Positions 10,955 through 21,998 of a DNA stretch of 64,000 nucleotides are shown here, piece after piece (the stretch's first letter is position 1; each line of letters begins with the position of its first letter). The stretch lies in the NCBI GenBank assembly GCA_036873135.1, contig JAPTYO010000004.1, forward strand, positions 36,427,105 to 36,491,104. Direction: 5' to 3'. A program made the translations under genes and the position numbers. The DNA comes from Clarkia xantiana subsp. parviflora. Its lineage: Eukaryota; Streptophyta; Magnoliopsida; Myrtales; Onagraceae. Under the pieces are notes generated by a model. The model saw nothing but the letters and a program-made list of their open reading frames with translations. It ran no database searches and was not told where the DNA came from.

Positions 10955-12200
10955 CTATAAAATCGGCAAACGCTTGGCCTTTGATGGCTTAAAATGGATG
11001 CGAAATTCACTTAGCTCCACGGCCCATTTGACCATCCTTCCAGAAATGTCAGGCTTTTGCAACAGTTGTTTCAGAGGTTGATTGGTAAGTATCGTGATTC
11101 CATGGGAGTGAAAATAAGGTCGTAATTTTCTCACCGCTATTAGTAGAGCGTATAAATACTTCTCAATCTCCATGTATTTGGCTTCGGCGACGCTAAAAAG
11201 CTTGCTAACATAATAGACTGGGATCTGGATGTTGCATGTTTCTTTGATGAGTACCGAGCTCACCGCCGCCGGGCTTACGCTTAGGTAGAGGAATAAGGGA
11301 TTCTCAGGTAGTGGTTTCACCAAGGCGGGAAGCGAGTGGAGAAGCTTTTTTAGCTGTTGGAAAGCTTCTTCGCATTCAGCGTACACTCGAACTTCTTATT
11401 TGCTCTCAAGATTATAAAGAAAGGAAGAGATTTATCTCCTGATCTCACCAGGAATCTTCCTAGGTAGGCTAACCTTCCATTGAGACTTTGTACCTCTCTA
11501 TGGCATGTAGGCGAGGACATTTCTTCTATAGCGGTAACCTTTTCTGGGTTAGCTTCAATCCCTCTCTGGCTAACCATAAAACCCAAAATTTTCCAGATTG
11601 CACACCAAAATCACACTTGGTCGGATTCAATCTTACTTGATGGAATCGCATGCATGCAAACACTTCTTCTAGATCTCGGACATGGTCTTGACCCCTCTTT
11701 GTTTTGACCAACATGTCGTCGACATAGGCCTTCATGTTCCTCCCTATCATGGATTTGAAGAGTTTGTTAACCATTCGTTGATAGGTGGCTCCAGCGTTGA
11801 TCAACCCAAAATGCATGACCTTATAGTGGTAAATGTCACTATCTGCATAAAAGGCAGTATGGGCCTCATCGTTGGGATGCATTTGTATCTGGTTGTATCC
11901 CGAGTATGCTTCTGTAAATCTTAGAAGCTCGTGCCTTGAAGTGGCGTCGACAAGTTGGTCGATTCTTGGTAGGAGGTAGGAATCCTTAGGACATGCTTTG
12001 TTGAGATCTTTTTAAATCTACGCACATCCTCCACCTCTTATTGGATTTCCTCCCAGGACTGGATTGGCGACCGTGGTTTGGAATCATATTTCTTTCACAA
12101 AACCAGCCTCGACCAGCTTTCCCACTTCTTGGCGTATTGCCTCTTTCTTCTCTGCTCCCATAGATCTTCTTTTTGAACTATGGGTTTCACAGCTGGATCT
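10955..12200 (-). pseudogene. pol: Reverse transcriptase of gypsy 1 (broken)
   Basis: Fragments in three frames: 11882-11526 with FGLINAGATYQRMVNKLF and the active-site motif AYVDDM; 11586-11350 with GFMVSQRGIEANPEK; and 11386-10955, the thumb/connection region with IPVYYVSKLFSVAE and LRPYFHSH. The upstream part (about 12200-11890) is decayed. It would copy element RNA into DNA in the particle. Frameshifts between segments inactivate it. Confidence 0.8.
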
Positions 12201-12957
12201 ATTCTCAGTTCGTGGGAGATGATATCGGGGCTTATTCCTGGCATGCCGCTGGGATCCCAAGTAAATAGCTCTTTATATTCTCTAAGAAGGGCGGTTATTC
12301 TTTTGGCTAATTCTGGCTGTAGTACATCTCCAATCTTAACCTTTTTATCGCCCTCCTCTAAGGCGACTTCTAATAACTCCTCAATTGGGGCTGGTCGTCC
12401 CCTTTCTTCCCGGGGATCCTCATCTGTCACGATGGACAGGGCTTCCCTTGATTACATCTTCGAAGAAGATTGACGTAACATTGTCGAGATGCCCTTTGGT
12501 AGCCCCACACCTATCCCATTCCATGATGAGTAGGGAATCTCATGACTTGATGGGCAGTGTAGGGGACAATGTAATTGGAATTGAGAGTCGTTCTTCCCAA
12601 AATGGCGTTATATGCGTTGATCTGATCGACGACTACGAAACCCACCTTCAAATGCAAGGCACTCCATCCTTGGCCCAAGATCACATTGAGTTGTATTGCC
12701 TCTAAGGGGTAAGTTGTTCTCCCTGCAAATCCTACCAATGGGGAAGTCATCTTTTGGAGATCTTCCTTTTTGTATCCCATCATGGCAATAGCCTCAAAGG
12801 TGATCACGTCTATAGATCTTCCTTCGTCGACCAGTATCCTTTTAACCTCGAAATTAGCTATTCGAGTTGTAAATACTAGGGCGTCTTCATGGAGCTGTGG
12901 CGACCCTGACAAGTCTTCCGTGAAGAAGGTGACTGTCATGCGCTCAAGCTCCCTCAA
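12095..12957 (-). pseudogene. pol: Aspartic protease and pol linker of gypsy 1
   Basis: Frame 12957-12511 carries FEVKRILVDEGRSIDVI (retropepsin active-site region; here D-E-G-R where gypsy 3 has D-E-G), then SPLVGFAGRTTYPLEAIQL and NAILGRTTLN, the flap and C-terminal motifs of Tat-type proteases that cut the polyprotein. A second frame, 12430-12095, has PREERGRPAPIEELLEV and the LLREYKELFTWDPSGMPGI linker that precedes RT. Confidence 0.7.
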
Positions 12958-13629
12958 TCTCTTGTGAGTACTGGGCGAGGAGACAACTTGGGCCGCGTAA
13001 GCATCTCGAGCGATGTCTGATTCTCCTCCAGCCGCAAATCCTCCTGACAGGACATTGATGCCATTTTCCGAGGGTGTTCTCCATCTTCTTCATTCATGAG
13101 AACGATGACGATGGTGACGTTGGTTTTCTTCTTGCATATATTCCAACTCTCTTCTAGCGAGGAGGCAGTCTTTGGTGTCATGTCCCTTTTCTCGATGATA
13201 TTCGCAATAAGAAGTAGGACAATGAATTCTTCCGTTTAGACGAAATATTTCTAAACTTTGTTGGGTTTGTCGAAATTCCCTCGAAGAAGCTCCTTGGGTA
13301 GACGAGCCTCCATCTCGACTTTGTGGGGGTTCCTGCTGAAGGAGGCGATTTGATCGTGTTTGCTCCGCTCTCACATGGAGAGTTGTTCTCCGGATTAACT
13401 CTTCCCAACTTTCCACCGGCTCAGTGTATTGAGTGATGGCTAAGGTTTGGGCTTGGGGTCCCAATCCTCTGAAGAATGTACGGATAGCTTCTCTTTCCGA
13501 GAGTTCGCCCCCACTATACGCTCCTTGGAATCACCTTAAGTAATTTTCCAAAGTTTCATTTGACCCTTGGAATATACTTTCAGCTCTTCGTGTTTGGTTC
13601 TGCCTTACTCGATTCCTTGGTGGTGCCAT
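12958..13629 (-). pseudogene. gag: gag of gypsy 1, N-terminally deleted
   Basis: Starts at an ATG at 13629 (MAPPRNRVRQNQ), 18 bp inside the PBS, but jumps within about 20 residues into the middle of the gag domain (FQGSNETLENYLR, SEREAIRTFFRGLGPQAQTL). About 200-250 residues present in the gypsy 3 gag are therefore missing. A zinc finger of the C-x2-H-x4-H-x4-C type (CEYHREKGHDTKDC) lies at about 13197-13240. At least one in-frame stop follows LENYLR. Confidence 0.75.
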
Positions 13630-13646
13630 GACTTTTTTTATCACCG

Positions 13647-13666
13647 TTCCCACAGACGGCGCCAAA
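13647..13666 (-). other. Primer-binding site of gypsy 1
   Basis: TTTGGCGCCGTCTGTGGGAA on the minus strand, directly after the 5' LTR. The same 18-20 bases follow the LTRs of gypsy 2 and gypsy 3, so all three share a tRNA primer. Confidence 0.9.
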
Positions 13667-14453
13667 TGTTGGGATCAAAATGACGTGGCTTGAATTTCTG
13701 GTAATGGACTTCAAGATCTCGCCTATGGCTAGCTATTTTAGGTATCTGTGTCGACCTCGGGGTGACTTAGTTTTCTTTAAATTCTTTGTGAAAGACGAGG
13801 ACCTGAAAAAGGGTGGGGATGACCCCTGATTCCACTCCGAAGCTTAAGTCAGTAATGGAATATAAGATAATACTTTAAGAAGTATATGTGTGTAAGTAAG
13901 TGTATATATAAGAATAATGAAAGTATCCCTCTAATTATAGGGGAAGTGTAGCGACTTTGAATGGCGGCGAGCTTTATGCTCTGATTGGCTGCCTAATGGC
14001 GGTGGCCGCCTTTCTCTGATTGGTGGAGAGGGACGGTGATGCGTCAGTAGGCGACAAGCAGGTCACCACCTCCTTATTCCTTAGTGTCAAAGGTTTCCTT
14101 GTGGCGGCTGAAGTATGTGACAAGTACGTCGCCAGCTGGTGCCCCTTTCTTAGGAGAAAGGTTTCTTCTTAGTGGCGGCAAGCAGGTTGCCAGCTGGTGC
14201 TCCTTTCTTAAGAGGAAAGGTTTCTTCTTAGTGCCTGGTCGTCGACTCAACTCTTTCCTTAAGAGGGAGTCTTTTAAGTGAGCAACAGGTCGTCACGTGT
14301 TTAGGAGTCACGATGCTTGCCGACTTCCTTTTATGTTGGTGTCACCTATTTGTCTTTGTATTCCTAATCCCAATATGATTAGTTGTTGAATTTTGAGGGT
14401 TCCGACTTTGGTGTTGTCGGTTCTTATAAGGACGTCTCGAATCATATCCAACA
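13667..14453 (-). repeat. 5' LTR of gypsy 1
   Basis: 787 bp, TGTTGGGATC...ATCCAACA on the plus strand, homologous to 7470-8262. It ends immediately before the target duplicate CCTAG (14454-14458). Confidence 0.9.
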
Positions 14454-14458
14454 CCTAG

Positions 14459-15250
14459 GATAACACCCTTGTGTGGCGCGCGCAATGCATGAATTTTGTG
14501 TAAAATCGGATTACATCGATTCGAAGTATAAATTTAATGGAAAGATGTATAATTATGAAGCTCAAACTAACTTTCATTGATAACTTTGCCCGTTATTGGT
14601 TTACTCATATGGTTACTCGTAAATCAAAGGCCATTGAGTTCTTTAGGAGCTATCTCAATCTCGTGGAGAATCAGCTAGAACCTAAAGTGAAAACCTCTCG
14701 AATGAGTATAATAATTGATGCAATTAAAGGGGTATTGTCAGTCGACGATCCCTTATACGCCACAACAAAACAGTGTGGCGGAGCGTCGTAATCGTACACT
14801 ATTGGACATGGTAAGAACCATGATGTCACAAGCTCAACTTCCGATCTCCTTTTGGGGTGATGTGTTGTTGGCTGCTACTCGCGTAGTAAACCCGTGTTCC
14901 TACAAAATCGGTGGACACGACACCATATGACATGTGGACTGGTAAAGATGTGGATCTTACCAGGCTGCGACCTTGGGGTTGCGCAGCATACACGCATCAG
15001 AATAACAGCCGATACGGCGGGTTGGGACCTAGAGGATTGATAAGTATCTTTATAAGATAATTAGAGAAATCTAAGGGATACGTGTTTGTGGCGGCTCAAG
15101 AAAATGGTGGTGTTGTCGAACATGAGTCCATGGACGTTAGGTTTTTATAGATGAATTTCCTACGCTTGGTGACATCAACACGAATGAAATCTTAAAGAAC
15201 TTGAACAGGACGAGGATGATCAGATCCCACTTATTTCGAGTGGGAGATTT
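14459..15250 (+). pseudogene. pol: Integrase and linker of copia A (broken)
   Basis: Continues copia A after gypsy 1. Frame 14537-14791 has LTFIDNFARYWFTHMVTRKSK. Frame 14715-14930 has TPQQNSVAERRNRTLLDM, with the catalytic Glu of the integrase core, and MMSQAQLPISFWGD. This is the conserved C-terminal half of copia integrase, homologous to 25362-26054 of copia C and 20231-20600 of copia B. Frame changes near 14715 and after 14930 disable it. At about 15250 roughly 640 bp present in copia B (20698-21330) are missing, joining the linker straight to RT. Confidence 0.75.
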
Positions 15251-16080
15251 GAGACTGATGGAAACCTTGAGCGATACAAAGCTCGACTTGTCGCGAAAGG
15301 TTATACCCAACTCTACAGAGTGGACATGAGACTTACTCACCAAGTGTGCGTTACACCACAGTCCGGGCCATTTTGGCCATGGTTGCTAACCTCGATCTCG
15401 AGCCGCACCAGATGGATGTTAGGACTGAATTCCTTCATGGGAACTTGGAGGTAGAGATCTACATGGAGCAACCAGAGGGTTTCTAATCCCCATGGAACGA
15501 ACATAAAATTTGCAAGCTCCAAAGGTCGATCTGTGGTCTTAAACAATCGTCCCGGCAATGGTACCGCAGGTTGCACGAGCAAGTCGTGGGAAAAAAATTC
15601 GTGAATCTTCACGAGGATGCCGCTTGTACACTAAGAACTTAGGGTCAAAGTATGTCATCTTGACGTTATACGTCGATGACATCTTTATTGCCGCAAACAA
15701 TAAGAGTTGTTTGAAGAAGTCAAAGTCTTGGTTAGCATCTGTATTTGAGATGAAGGACATGGGAGATGCCACTTATAACTTATGCATTAATAAGATTGGT
15801 AGAGATCGTGGTGCTCGTAGATTATGTATTTCTCAGAAAGCCTATATCAACAAATTGTTGAGAAGGTTCAATCTCCGTGATGCTAAACCCGTGGAGACAC
15901 CACTTGTATATGGGAATGAGCTGTCAAAGAGTGATGACCCAAAGAACCTGGTAGAGTGTGAGCAGATTAGAAGTGCAGAGTACCTCGGTATGGTAGGAAG
16001 TCTGATGTACGCGAGGCACTCGTCCAGATATCTGTTACGTTGTGGGATTAGTAACGCGTTTCTAGTCGAACCCCAGTTAT
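15251..16080 (+). pseudogene. pol: Reverse transcriptase of copia A, 5' part
   Basis: Begins DGNLERYKARLVAKGYTQ and continues through HQMDVRTEFLHGNLE in another frame. The long frame 15558-16124 holds ILTLYVDDIFIAANN (active-site YVDD), FEMKDMGDATYNL and YLGMVGSLMYARHSSR, the typical copia RT core to thumb. The copia coding sense ends with Asn-Pro-Ser-Tyr at 16069-16080, where copia B is inserted; the rest of the frame is B's LTR read through. The missing end resumes at 32989. Confidence 0.8.
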
Positions 16081-16673
16081 TGTTGGCATTTGGTGAATGG
16101 GCCGCCGTAATAGGAGCCCTTTAATATAAGCCCAACATTTAAGGTAACTGGGTAATGTCATACTAGATATTTTGGACTGGGCCCAAAATCCCAATTGACA
16201 TGAGAGGCCCGAAATTGGGCCTCCCCTCTCCTAAGCTAGGTTGGCCGAACTATGTAAATAAGAAGGTGGGATTTTCCCACCCTCTACTATAAATAGGGGT
16301 GTCAGAATTTCTATAAGGTTAATAGTTAGTCACTCATTTCTTCTAAGTGTTGAGACAAAGAAATATCTCCTCCCTATTAGCATAGGTTCGTCCGAAACCT
16401 AGAGGAAGTGCTGCCTAATTGCTTCGAGCAATTTACCCAGACATCCATCCTACGAGGAATCGAAAAGAGGCTTTGCTGTGGAGATCATTCTTCGTAGGCG
16501 ATTCCTTAACAAGAATCACTACAGGATCCGGCCGGTGAATTTCGAACTCCCGTAAGATATTAGGACTACAGAAAAGGAGAAATTGGTATGTGTTCGTATT
16601 CCGCTGCGTAATTAGTTACCTGGCATGTACATGTGTTTCTTGTCCGTAGTAACTATCCTCATAATATCATACA
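16081..16673 (+). repeat. 5' LTR of copia B
   Basis: 593 bp, TGTTGGCATTTGGTG to TAATATCATACA, with TATA box TATAAATA at 16288-16295. The right boundary is fixed by the PBS two bases on. Homologous to 32402-32983. Confidence 0.9.
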
Positions 16674-16674
16674 G

Positions 16675-16686
16675 TGGTATCAGAGT
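16675..16686 (+). other. Primer-binding site of copia B
   Basis: TGGTATCAGAGT, the initiator-methionine-tRNA-type PBS typical of plant copia elements. Confidence 0.9.
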
Positions 16687-17319
16687 CTGTGTTAGGGAGT
16701 TCTTGATTTTGATAAAATCGGTGTTCTTGAATTTTTTGGTGAACTGTTCATGAAATTGAGTGTTTTTCTAGTAAAACTGGCGTTCATGATTTTCAAGAAA
16801 AACGTGACATTTATCAAAATTAAAACATTGGATTATTGATCTCAGTAAAATTTGATCTTGAAATTTGACCACTAGCCCTAATTTACTAGTTTCGGCCAAA
16901 CCACTATTAGGTTTACAAAGTGAAAATTCTAATTTCTTAGTCCCCAGATAACCTATGTTGGCCGAAATATTGGTGTAAATTTTTGGGTAAAATTCGGCCA
17001 TATTACTAGGATGAATATGGCCGTAATTAGGGCAGAGTCACATGATAATTGTGATTATATCTATCAATATATTTTTAATACAATATTTGGAATATTGATA
17101 GATTTAGTTTCCATAAAGATTGAGAAAATATATTATTAATAGATTTATATCTCTAAATATAGAATCTTGACAATAAATAAATATAAATATCTATATATAT
17201 TGTGCAAAATATTGGAAATTTTATCTATAATTATTATTACTTGATGGCTAAGTTAAGTTATTATTGGATTTTAAAACCCTAATTACCCTACATGTATGAA
17301 TTTCGACCGAACCCTATAG

Positions 17320-17700
17320 GGTAATGGGCCAGTCCAATTTTGTACATCCGGGTTGGGCTAACTGACCCGGAGGACCATGGGAACCCAAATTGGCCGAACC
17401 GGGTCAACCGAATCGGGTCAACTGAACAGGGTCAACCGAACCGGGTCGGGTTCCACGGGTCCAATCAGAGTAGGTCAATCAATCCGGGTTTTCTCAATCG
17501 GTGCGACCCATCCGGGTCGGTTCGGACCAGGTAACTAAATGGGTCGAACCAAATCGACCCGGTTTGTGTGTTAAAACCGAATCGAACCTCTTTTTGCCGG
17601 ATCAGACCGGTCGGACCGGTTTAACAGGACCAGACCTGTCAGACCGAATTGATGGAACATACTATTTTGGTCGGACCGACCGGAGTCAACTGATGGTCAA
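17320..17700 (+). repeat. Degenerate CCGAACCGGGTC iterated block, copia B leader
   Basis: Many spaced copies of GAACCGGGTC, CCGAATCGGGTC and GGTCGGACCGG in otherwise AT-rich sequence. Corresponds to 5120-5475 and 28290-28570. Confidence 0.7.
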
Positions 17701-18130
17701 ATTTTAAAATCCAAATGGTTTAGAACTTTAAAATTACCTACAGAGTGCGATATGTTTTGAAATTTTTCACGTTATAATCAAACCTGATGCCTAGTTTCGA
17801 TTATGGGGATGGATCTCAGATATGCATGATTTTGGGATTGAGTCATTTAGTGGGCTGAATTGCAATTTCTATTTTAATTGATATTTTTGCATGATTAGAA
17901 CTGCGTCTTGACGATGTCAAGCTAGCTGGATATTACATGTTTTGGGCAGAGCCCTGGATTTCGATTAACGAGTTACGCACTAGGATAGACATGTTGTGAT
18001 GGTTGTAATTGCCTAGAATCCTTGTCTAGAAGTTCGCATGATTGATTGATAGCATGAATTGCAAGTCAGCTCCAAATGTTTAAAATTGGAAATCAGTCGC
18101 CAAATATGCATGTTTATTATAGAGTGATCA

Positions 18131-18334
18131 CGCATGACGCGTATGCATGAATGTGGAGGATGTAGCCGCATGTGATAATTTATTTGGATAGTAGAATTAT
18201 ATATGCTAGCATGAGTTCCTTGAAACATTAGACGCATGACGTGTATGCATGTGATTGGATTGTTTCTTGGATGTGGCTGTGTTTGATGATTTACCTGTGT
18301 AGTAGAATTGTATATGCTTGCGTGAATCCTCGAA
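18131..18334 (+). repeat. 102-bp tandem duplication in copia B leader
   Basis: CGCATGACGCGTATGCATG at 18131 and CGCATGACGTGTATGCATG at 18233 start two related units, each ending with a GTAGAATT(A/G)TATATGCT block and CATGAGT/CGTGAAT. Copia C has the same duplication (about 27650-27850); copia A shows one unit (about 5868-5970). Confidence 0.75.
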
Positions 18335-18622
18335 ACATTTTAAAAGGGCATTGGGAAAGCATAGATCGGGTGTATGTTAAAATTCCAAGTTCCGGTGAGA
18401 GTGATTAAACCGTTTTAAAAAGACCGATCTATTAGAAAGGAGACGTTAGTAGTGTGAACTCTTTCACGGCCTCCTTCCATTGGTTTACTGGTGGTCAGGT
18501 TGGTTAGATGTCTGAGGAATCATTACTTGTCGCCTTCTATCTCATAGATATCCGATGTATGCAATTCGTATTCCAAAATGTTTGTATCCCTTATTTTCGC
18601 ATAATTATTAATGTTAGTATCG

Positions 18623-19490
18623 ATGGATGCCATTAGTAATGTGATCACCCAAATGAATAAGGGGATAATATTGAATGGTAACAATTATAAGATATAGAAT
18701 AAGCGAGCGAAGATGGTGGTTATTGAAATGAAAGGTTTGGATCATCTGACTACTAAGAAAGTTAGGCCTGAGGGTGAACTCACTGATGAGCAGAGGATAT
18801 CCCATGCCGAGTGGGATGCCAAGGACCTTGAAATCCGTTACGCCTTGATGACTATGCTTTAGGATGACATACTTTATGGGTATGACTATCTTGAGTCTGC
18901 TAAAGACCTATCAGATGGTCTTAAAGCAGGATTTGATGTTTACACCATAGCCCAGAAGCGATCGTTGAACATCTCTTTAGACTCGTATAAGATGAATCCC
19001 AAGCATACGATGAAGGAGCATATAAGACATATGTCTAACATGCTTGCTGAACTCAAGGAGGCAGGGGAAACTCTGTCTGAGGAATAGAAGGTTCAAAGCG
19101 TCATTCGCTCTTTGCCCGACTCTTGGAATAGCATGAAATGCACCTTACCCATGCCACACATCTCGATACATTCGAGTCCGTGCGATTTCATCTCGATTTG
19201 GAAGAGGATCGACTCAAGGCTGAAAAGCCTAGAGATGAGATGCATGTAGCATCATCCTCCCCAATAGAGCAAAAGGGTAAGCGCAAGAGGAAGGGCAAAG
19301 AACTTCAGAAGAAGGCTAACAAGTCATTTGGTCCAAACACTCAAAGAAAGTTCAAACCAAAGCAAGCCTGGGGCAAGAACAGGCCAAGGAAGCGAGCACG
19401 TAGAGAGGAATCTCGAACGTGCTTCAGGTGTGGTGTATAAGTCCACCTGGAAGCTTCCTGTACCAGTCCTCCTAAGGTACGTTCCGAGTG
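18623..19490 (+). pseudogene. gag: gag of copia B (broken by nonsense codons)
   Basis: ATG at 18623 (MDAISNVITQMNKG) opens a copia Gag: LNGNNYKI near the N-terminus, a central helical region (AKDLSDGLKAGFDVY, MKEHIRHMSNMLAELKEAGE), the RSLPDSWNSMK motif, a basic tail (KRKRKGKELQKKANK) and a CCHC zinc knuckle (CFRC...H...C, 19419-19460) for RNA packaging. In-frame TAG codons interrupt it near 18697, 18859 and 19085, and a TAA sits inside the knuckle at 19437-19439. A frameshift near 19140 separates the two halves. Non-functional. Confidence 0.75.
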
Positions 19491-20230
19491 ACGAGAGTCA
19501 TATATTCTCTTCAAATTCCTTCTTCCTCGAGAGTACAGGAACCGAGAAGAGGATGGAGCGTAAGACGGAGGATTGAGCCTCCATAATAAAAGGGATTGGA
19601 CGATCGACCATTCCTAGCTTGCTTGAACATTTCTATTTCTATCAGTAAGAAGTACTCTTGGGGTTAAAAGTTTCCTTGTGAAAACCGGATCCCTTATGGG
19701 CATATCTTGAATGCTTGAACTGAGTATCAATTATCTTAATTCACCTAGCGCCGGTTAATCTTATAATTACTATTCTATTCATTGCTAGTTGTGAGTGCGA
19801 CCGATATAAATTCCTTATTTGTTAGTACTCCATTAAAATTAAAATTAATAAATCGTAATGACGAACGTGCGAAACCGATTAAATTATATTTTGGAAATAA
19901 AACGATTTCACCACGGGTTACAACTGGTGACGCGCGCGTTGCGCGCACCTTTTTCGATAGAAAGGACACATCGTTTCATAGTAAAAATTTAATGTAATAT
20001 GTTTAATTTGATGCTCGAAATAAATTTTTCATTGCATAAATACTCACTACGGGTCTAATACTCATACAACTTCTCATCGAGAATTGTAAACGAGCATAGG
20101 GTGAGAACCTATTGCACGACTTGAGGCGGACGAAACCTCAAAGCATGAGTATGCATTGAAATTGATTGTCTGTTAAACGAAGATCTGGAATACGCCTTTA
20201 ACGAATCAAATTGGCGGGGCATCATAATCA
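19491..20230 (+). other. Decayed protease/integrase N-terminal interval of copia B
   Basis: No convincing protease or integrase motif. A frame at 19782-19997 (KLYFGNKTISPRVTTGD) could be a remnant of the protease-to-integrase junction but is too diverged to call. It contains the palindromic GACGCGCGCGTTGCGCGCAC at about 19929, which lines up with GTGTGGCGCGCGCAATGC of copia A (about 14473), confirming homology of the interval. Confidence 0.4.
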
Positions 20231-20697
20231 CACATTATTTAGGACATGATCAGTATCATAATGTCGCAAGCTCACTTTCCGATCTCCTTCTAGGTTGATG
20301 TGTAGTTGACTGCAAATTATGTGGTGAACCAAGTTCGTATAAAATCGGTGCACACAACACAATATGAGCTGTGGACTGGTAAAGAGATGGATCTTACCAG
20401 ACTATGACCTTAGGGGGTTGTGCAGCATACACGCATCAAACCAACAGCCAATTTGGCATGTTGGAACCAAGAGGACAGAAAGTATTTCTATTAGATGCTC
20501 CAAGAACTCTAAGGATGTGTGTTTGCAGCGGCTCAGCATGATTGTGACGTGTGCGAACATGAGACGTTACATTCCTTGAGGATGAATTTACAACGCTTGG
20601 TAACATCAAAACGAATGAAGTCTTAATTGAACTAGAACAAGATGACGATGTTCAGGTCCCACTTACTTCGAGTGGGAGATTTGAGGCGACAACACCG
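20231..20697 (+). pseudogene. pol: Integrase C-terminal part of copia B (broken)
   Basis: Frames include MSQAHFPISF (about 20262-20291) and ELWTGKEMDLT (about 20367), the conserved copia integrase C-terminal segment, homologous to 14820-15240 of A and 25100-25560 of C. Many stops; the catalytic core is not readable. Confidence 0.65.
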
Positions 20698-21378
20698 GTG
20701 AACGATATGGTAAATGAGAACGAGGACATTTTCATAATAAATCCAGTGGGAAAAGTAAATCCAACCACGCTGATCACTGTTGTCGCAGGTGCGAATCAAG
20801 TAGAACCTGATCATCACTTTGCTGAACCGCAGGATGAGAATCTTATAATGCCTCAACTTCCTGTTGGAAACAGTGGGAGTGAGACAACCGTCTTGGTTCC
20901 GGGTCCTAGTAACCCTGGAATTCATCTCGGAGGTGGAATCCCGAGACGAAGAGGTCGTCCAAGAAAAGTTGTTGGTGAAGGTTCAAGCACAGCCCTTGTT
21001 CCCATTGGGAGAGTTGTTCCGAGTGGGAGAATTGTTCCTAGTGGGAATATAGTTCAAATTCAAGATGAGCTTAGACGGTGTCAAAGGCACCAAACTTCTC
21101 CTAACAAGTATCCCATCGAGAAGGGTGAATTGTTCACTCTGACTTCGGTTGATGAAACATTTACGATTAATCAAGCGTTGGATGGACCCCAAGCGAAGGA
21201 ATGGAGGAAATCAATGGAGGAAGATATCACCTCTATTAAAACTAATTCTGTGTGGTTGTTAGTTGAGTTGCCTGCTAAACGCAGAGCAATAGGGGCTAAG
21301 TGGGTTATGAAATTGAAACTCACTGCTGATGGAAACGTTGAGCGATACAAAACTCGATTGGTTTCGAAAGGATATACC
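20698..21378 (+). pseudogene. pol: Reverse transcriptase N-terminal part of copia B, cut by copia C
   Basis: An uninterrupted frame with a linker (PRRRGRPRKVVGEGSS, an AT-hook-like GRPRK) and then the copia RT start: QALDGPQAKEWRKSMEEDI, TNSVWLLVELPAKRRAIGAKWVMK and VERYKTRLVSKGYT. It stops at the codons for Tyr-Thr at 21373-21378, exactly at the copia C LTR, and resumes with Thr-Gln at 29974. This is the longest intact stretch of B. Confidence 0.85.
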
Positions 21379-21975
21379 TGTTGGATTACAAGGCTAAATA
21401 CTACGGAAACATAAACATGGTACATGCTAGTAATCACTATTACGCAGTGGAAGATGTGTACATACTTAATCGCATTCCGTAGTCCCAACATCTTGCTGAG
21501 GGAGTTCTCGATCCACCGGATGGAACCCGTCGAGGTTCTTGTTAAGGAAGCCCTACGCGGTATAATCTCCACAACAAAGCCTCTGATCGATTCTTGGCAG
21601 GGAAAGATCTCCAGAGTGTTTTTTTTCCTCAAAGCAAATTGGCACACCCTTGGTGTTGGTGAGGTTCGACCAAAGTCTAGTATTTAGGGAGGAGGATTTT
21701 CTCTCAAATCACCAAAGAGGAATTGTGAATTCCCCTAATAAAATCCCTAACACTCCCTATTTATAGGAGGAGCAATGTGGACAAAAGTCCACTTTGCCCA
21801 CTCCTAACATTCGGCCAGCCTAATGTATAAGGGAGGCCCAATTTTGGTCCTCTCATGTCAATTGGGATTTGGGTCAAGCCCAATTTCCATAATGTGACAT
21901 TTACCCAATTGTCTTAGGTAACATATACATATTAATGGGCTTCCATTTACGTCACCCAATCACCATATGCTAACA
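21379..21975 (-). repeat. 3' LTR of copia C
   Basis: 597 bp. Plus strand TGTTGGATTAC...TATGCTAACA. Carries a minus-strand TATA box (CCTATAAATAGGG in the region of 21757-21770). Homologous to 29374-29971. Confidence 0.9.
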
Positions 21976-21998
21976 GCTCCCACTCGCCGGAATGGGAG
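21976..21998 (-). other. Polypurine tract of copia C
   Basis: Minus strand CATTCCGGCGAGTGGGAGC abuts the 3' LTR. The same sequence, ending GTGGGAAC, precedes the 3' LTR of copia B. Confidence 0.8.

Larger units (their letters stand above)
7470..14453 (-). mobile_element. Ty3/gypsy element 1, Tat-type, complete structure
   Basis: 6984 bp, bounded by LTRs 7470-8262 and 13667-14453 and flanked by a perfect 5-bp target duplication CCTAG (7465-7469, 14454-14458). On the minus strand: 5' LTR, PBS TTTGGCGCCGTCTGTGGGAA, gag, protease, RT, RNase H, integrase, minisatellite, polypurine tract, 3' LTR. Integrase after RNase H defines Ty3/gypsy. A CHHC gag finger, this PBS and a repeat-rich 3' end suggest the Tat lineage. 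Gag lacks its N-terminal part and all frames are broken, so it is dead. It is inserted in copia A. Confidence 0.9.
16687..18622 (+). other. Leader of copia B
   Basis: Non-coding leader of about 1.9 kb homologous to those of A and C. It includes an iterated CCGAACCGGGTC-type block (17320-17700), the GATTATGGGGATGGATCTC box (about 17799), a 102-bp tandem duplication (18131-18334) and the TTCCATTGGTTTACTGGTGG box (about 18474) near gag. Short frames are not conserved and are not called. Confidence 0.7.

Noticed and set aside
16081..16673. Solo LTR or 3' LTR of copia A
   Set aside because: A PBS and full leader follow it, and the A reading frame resumes after the partner LTR at 32983. It is the 5' LTR of an element inserted in A.
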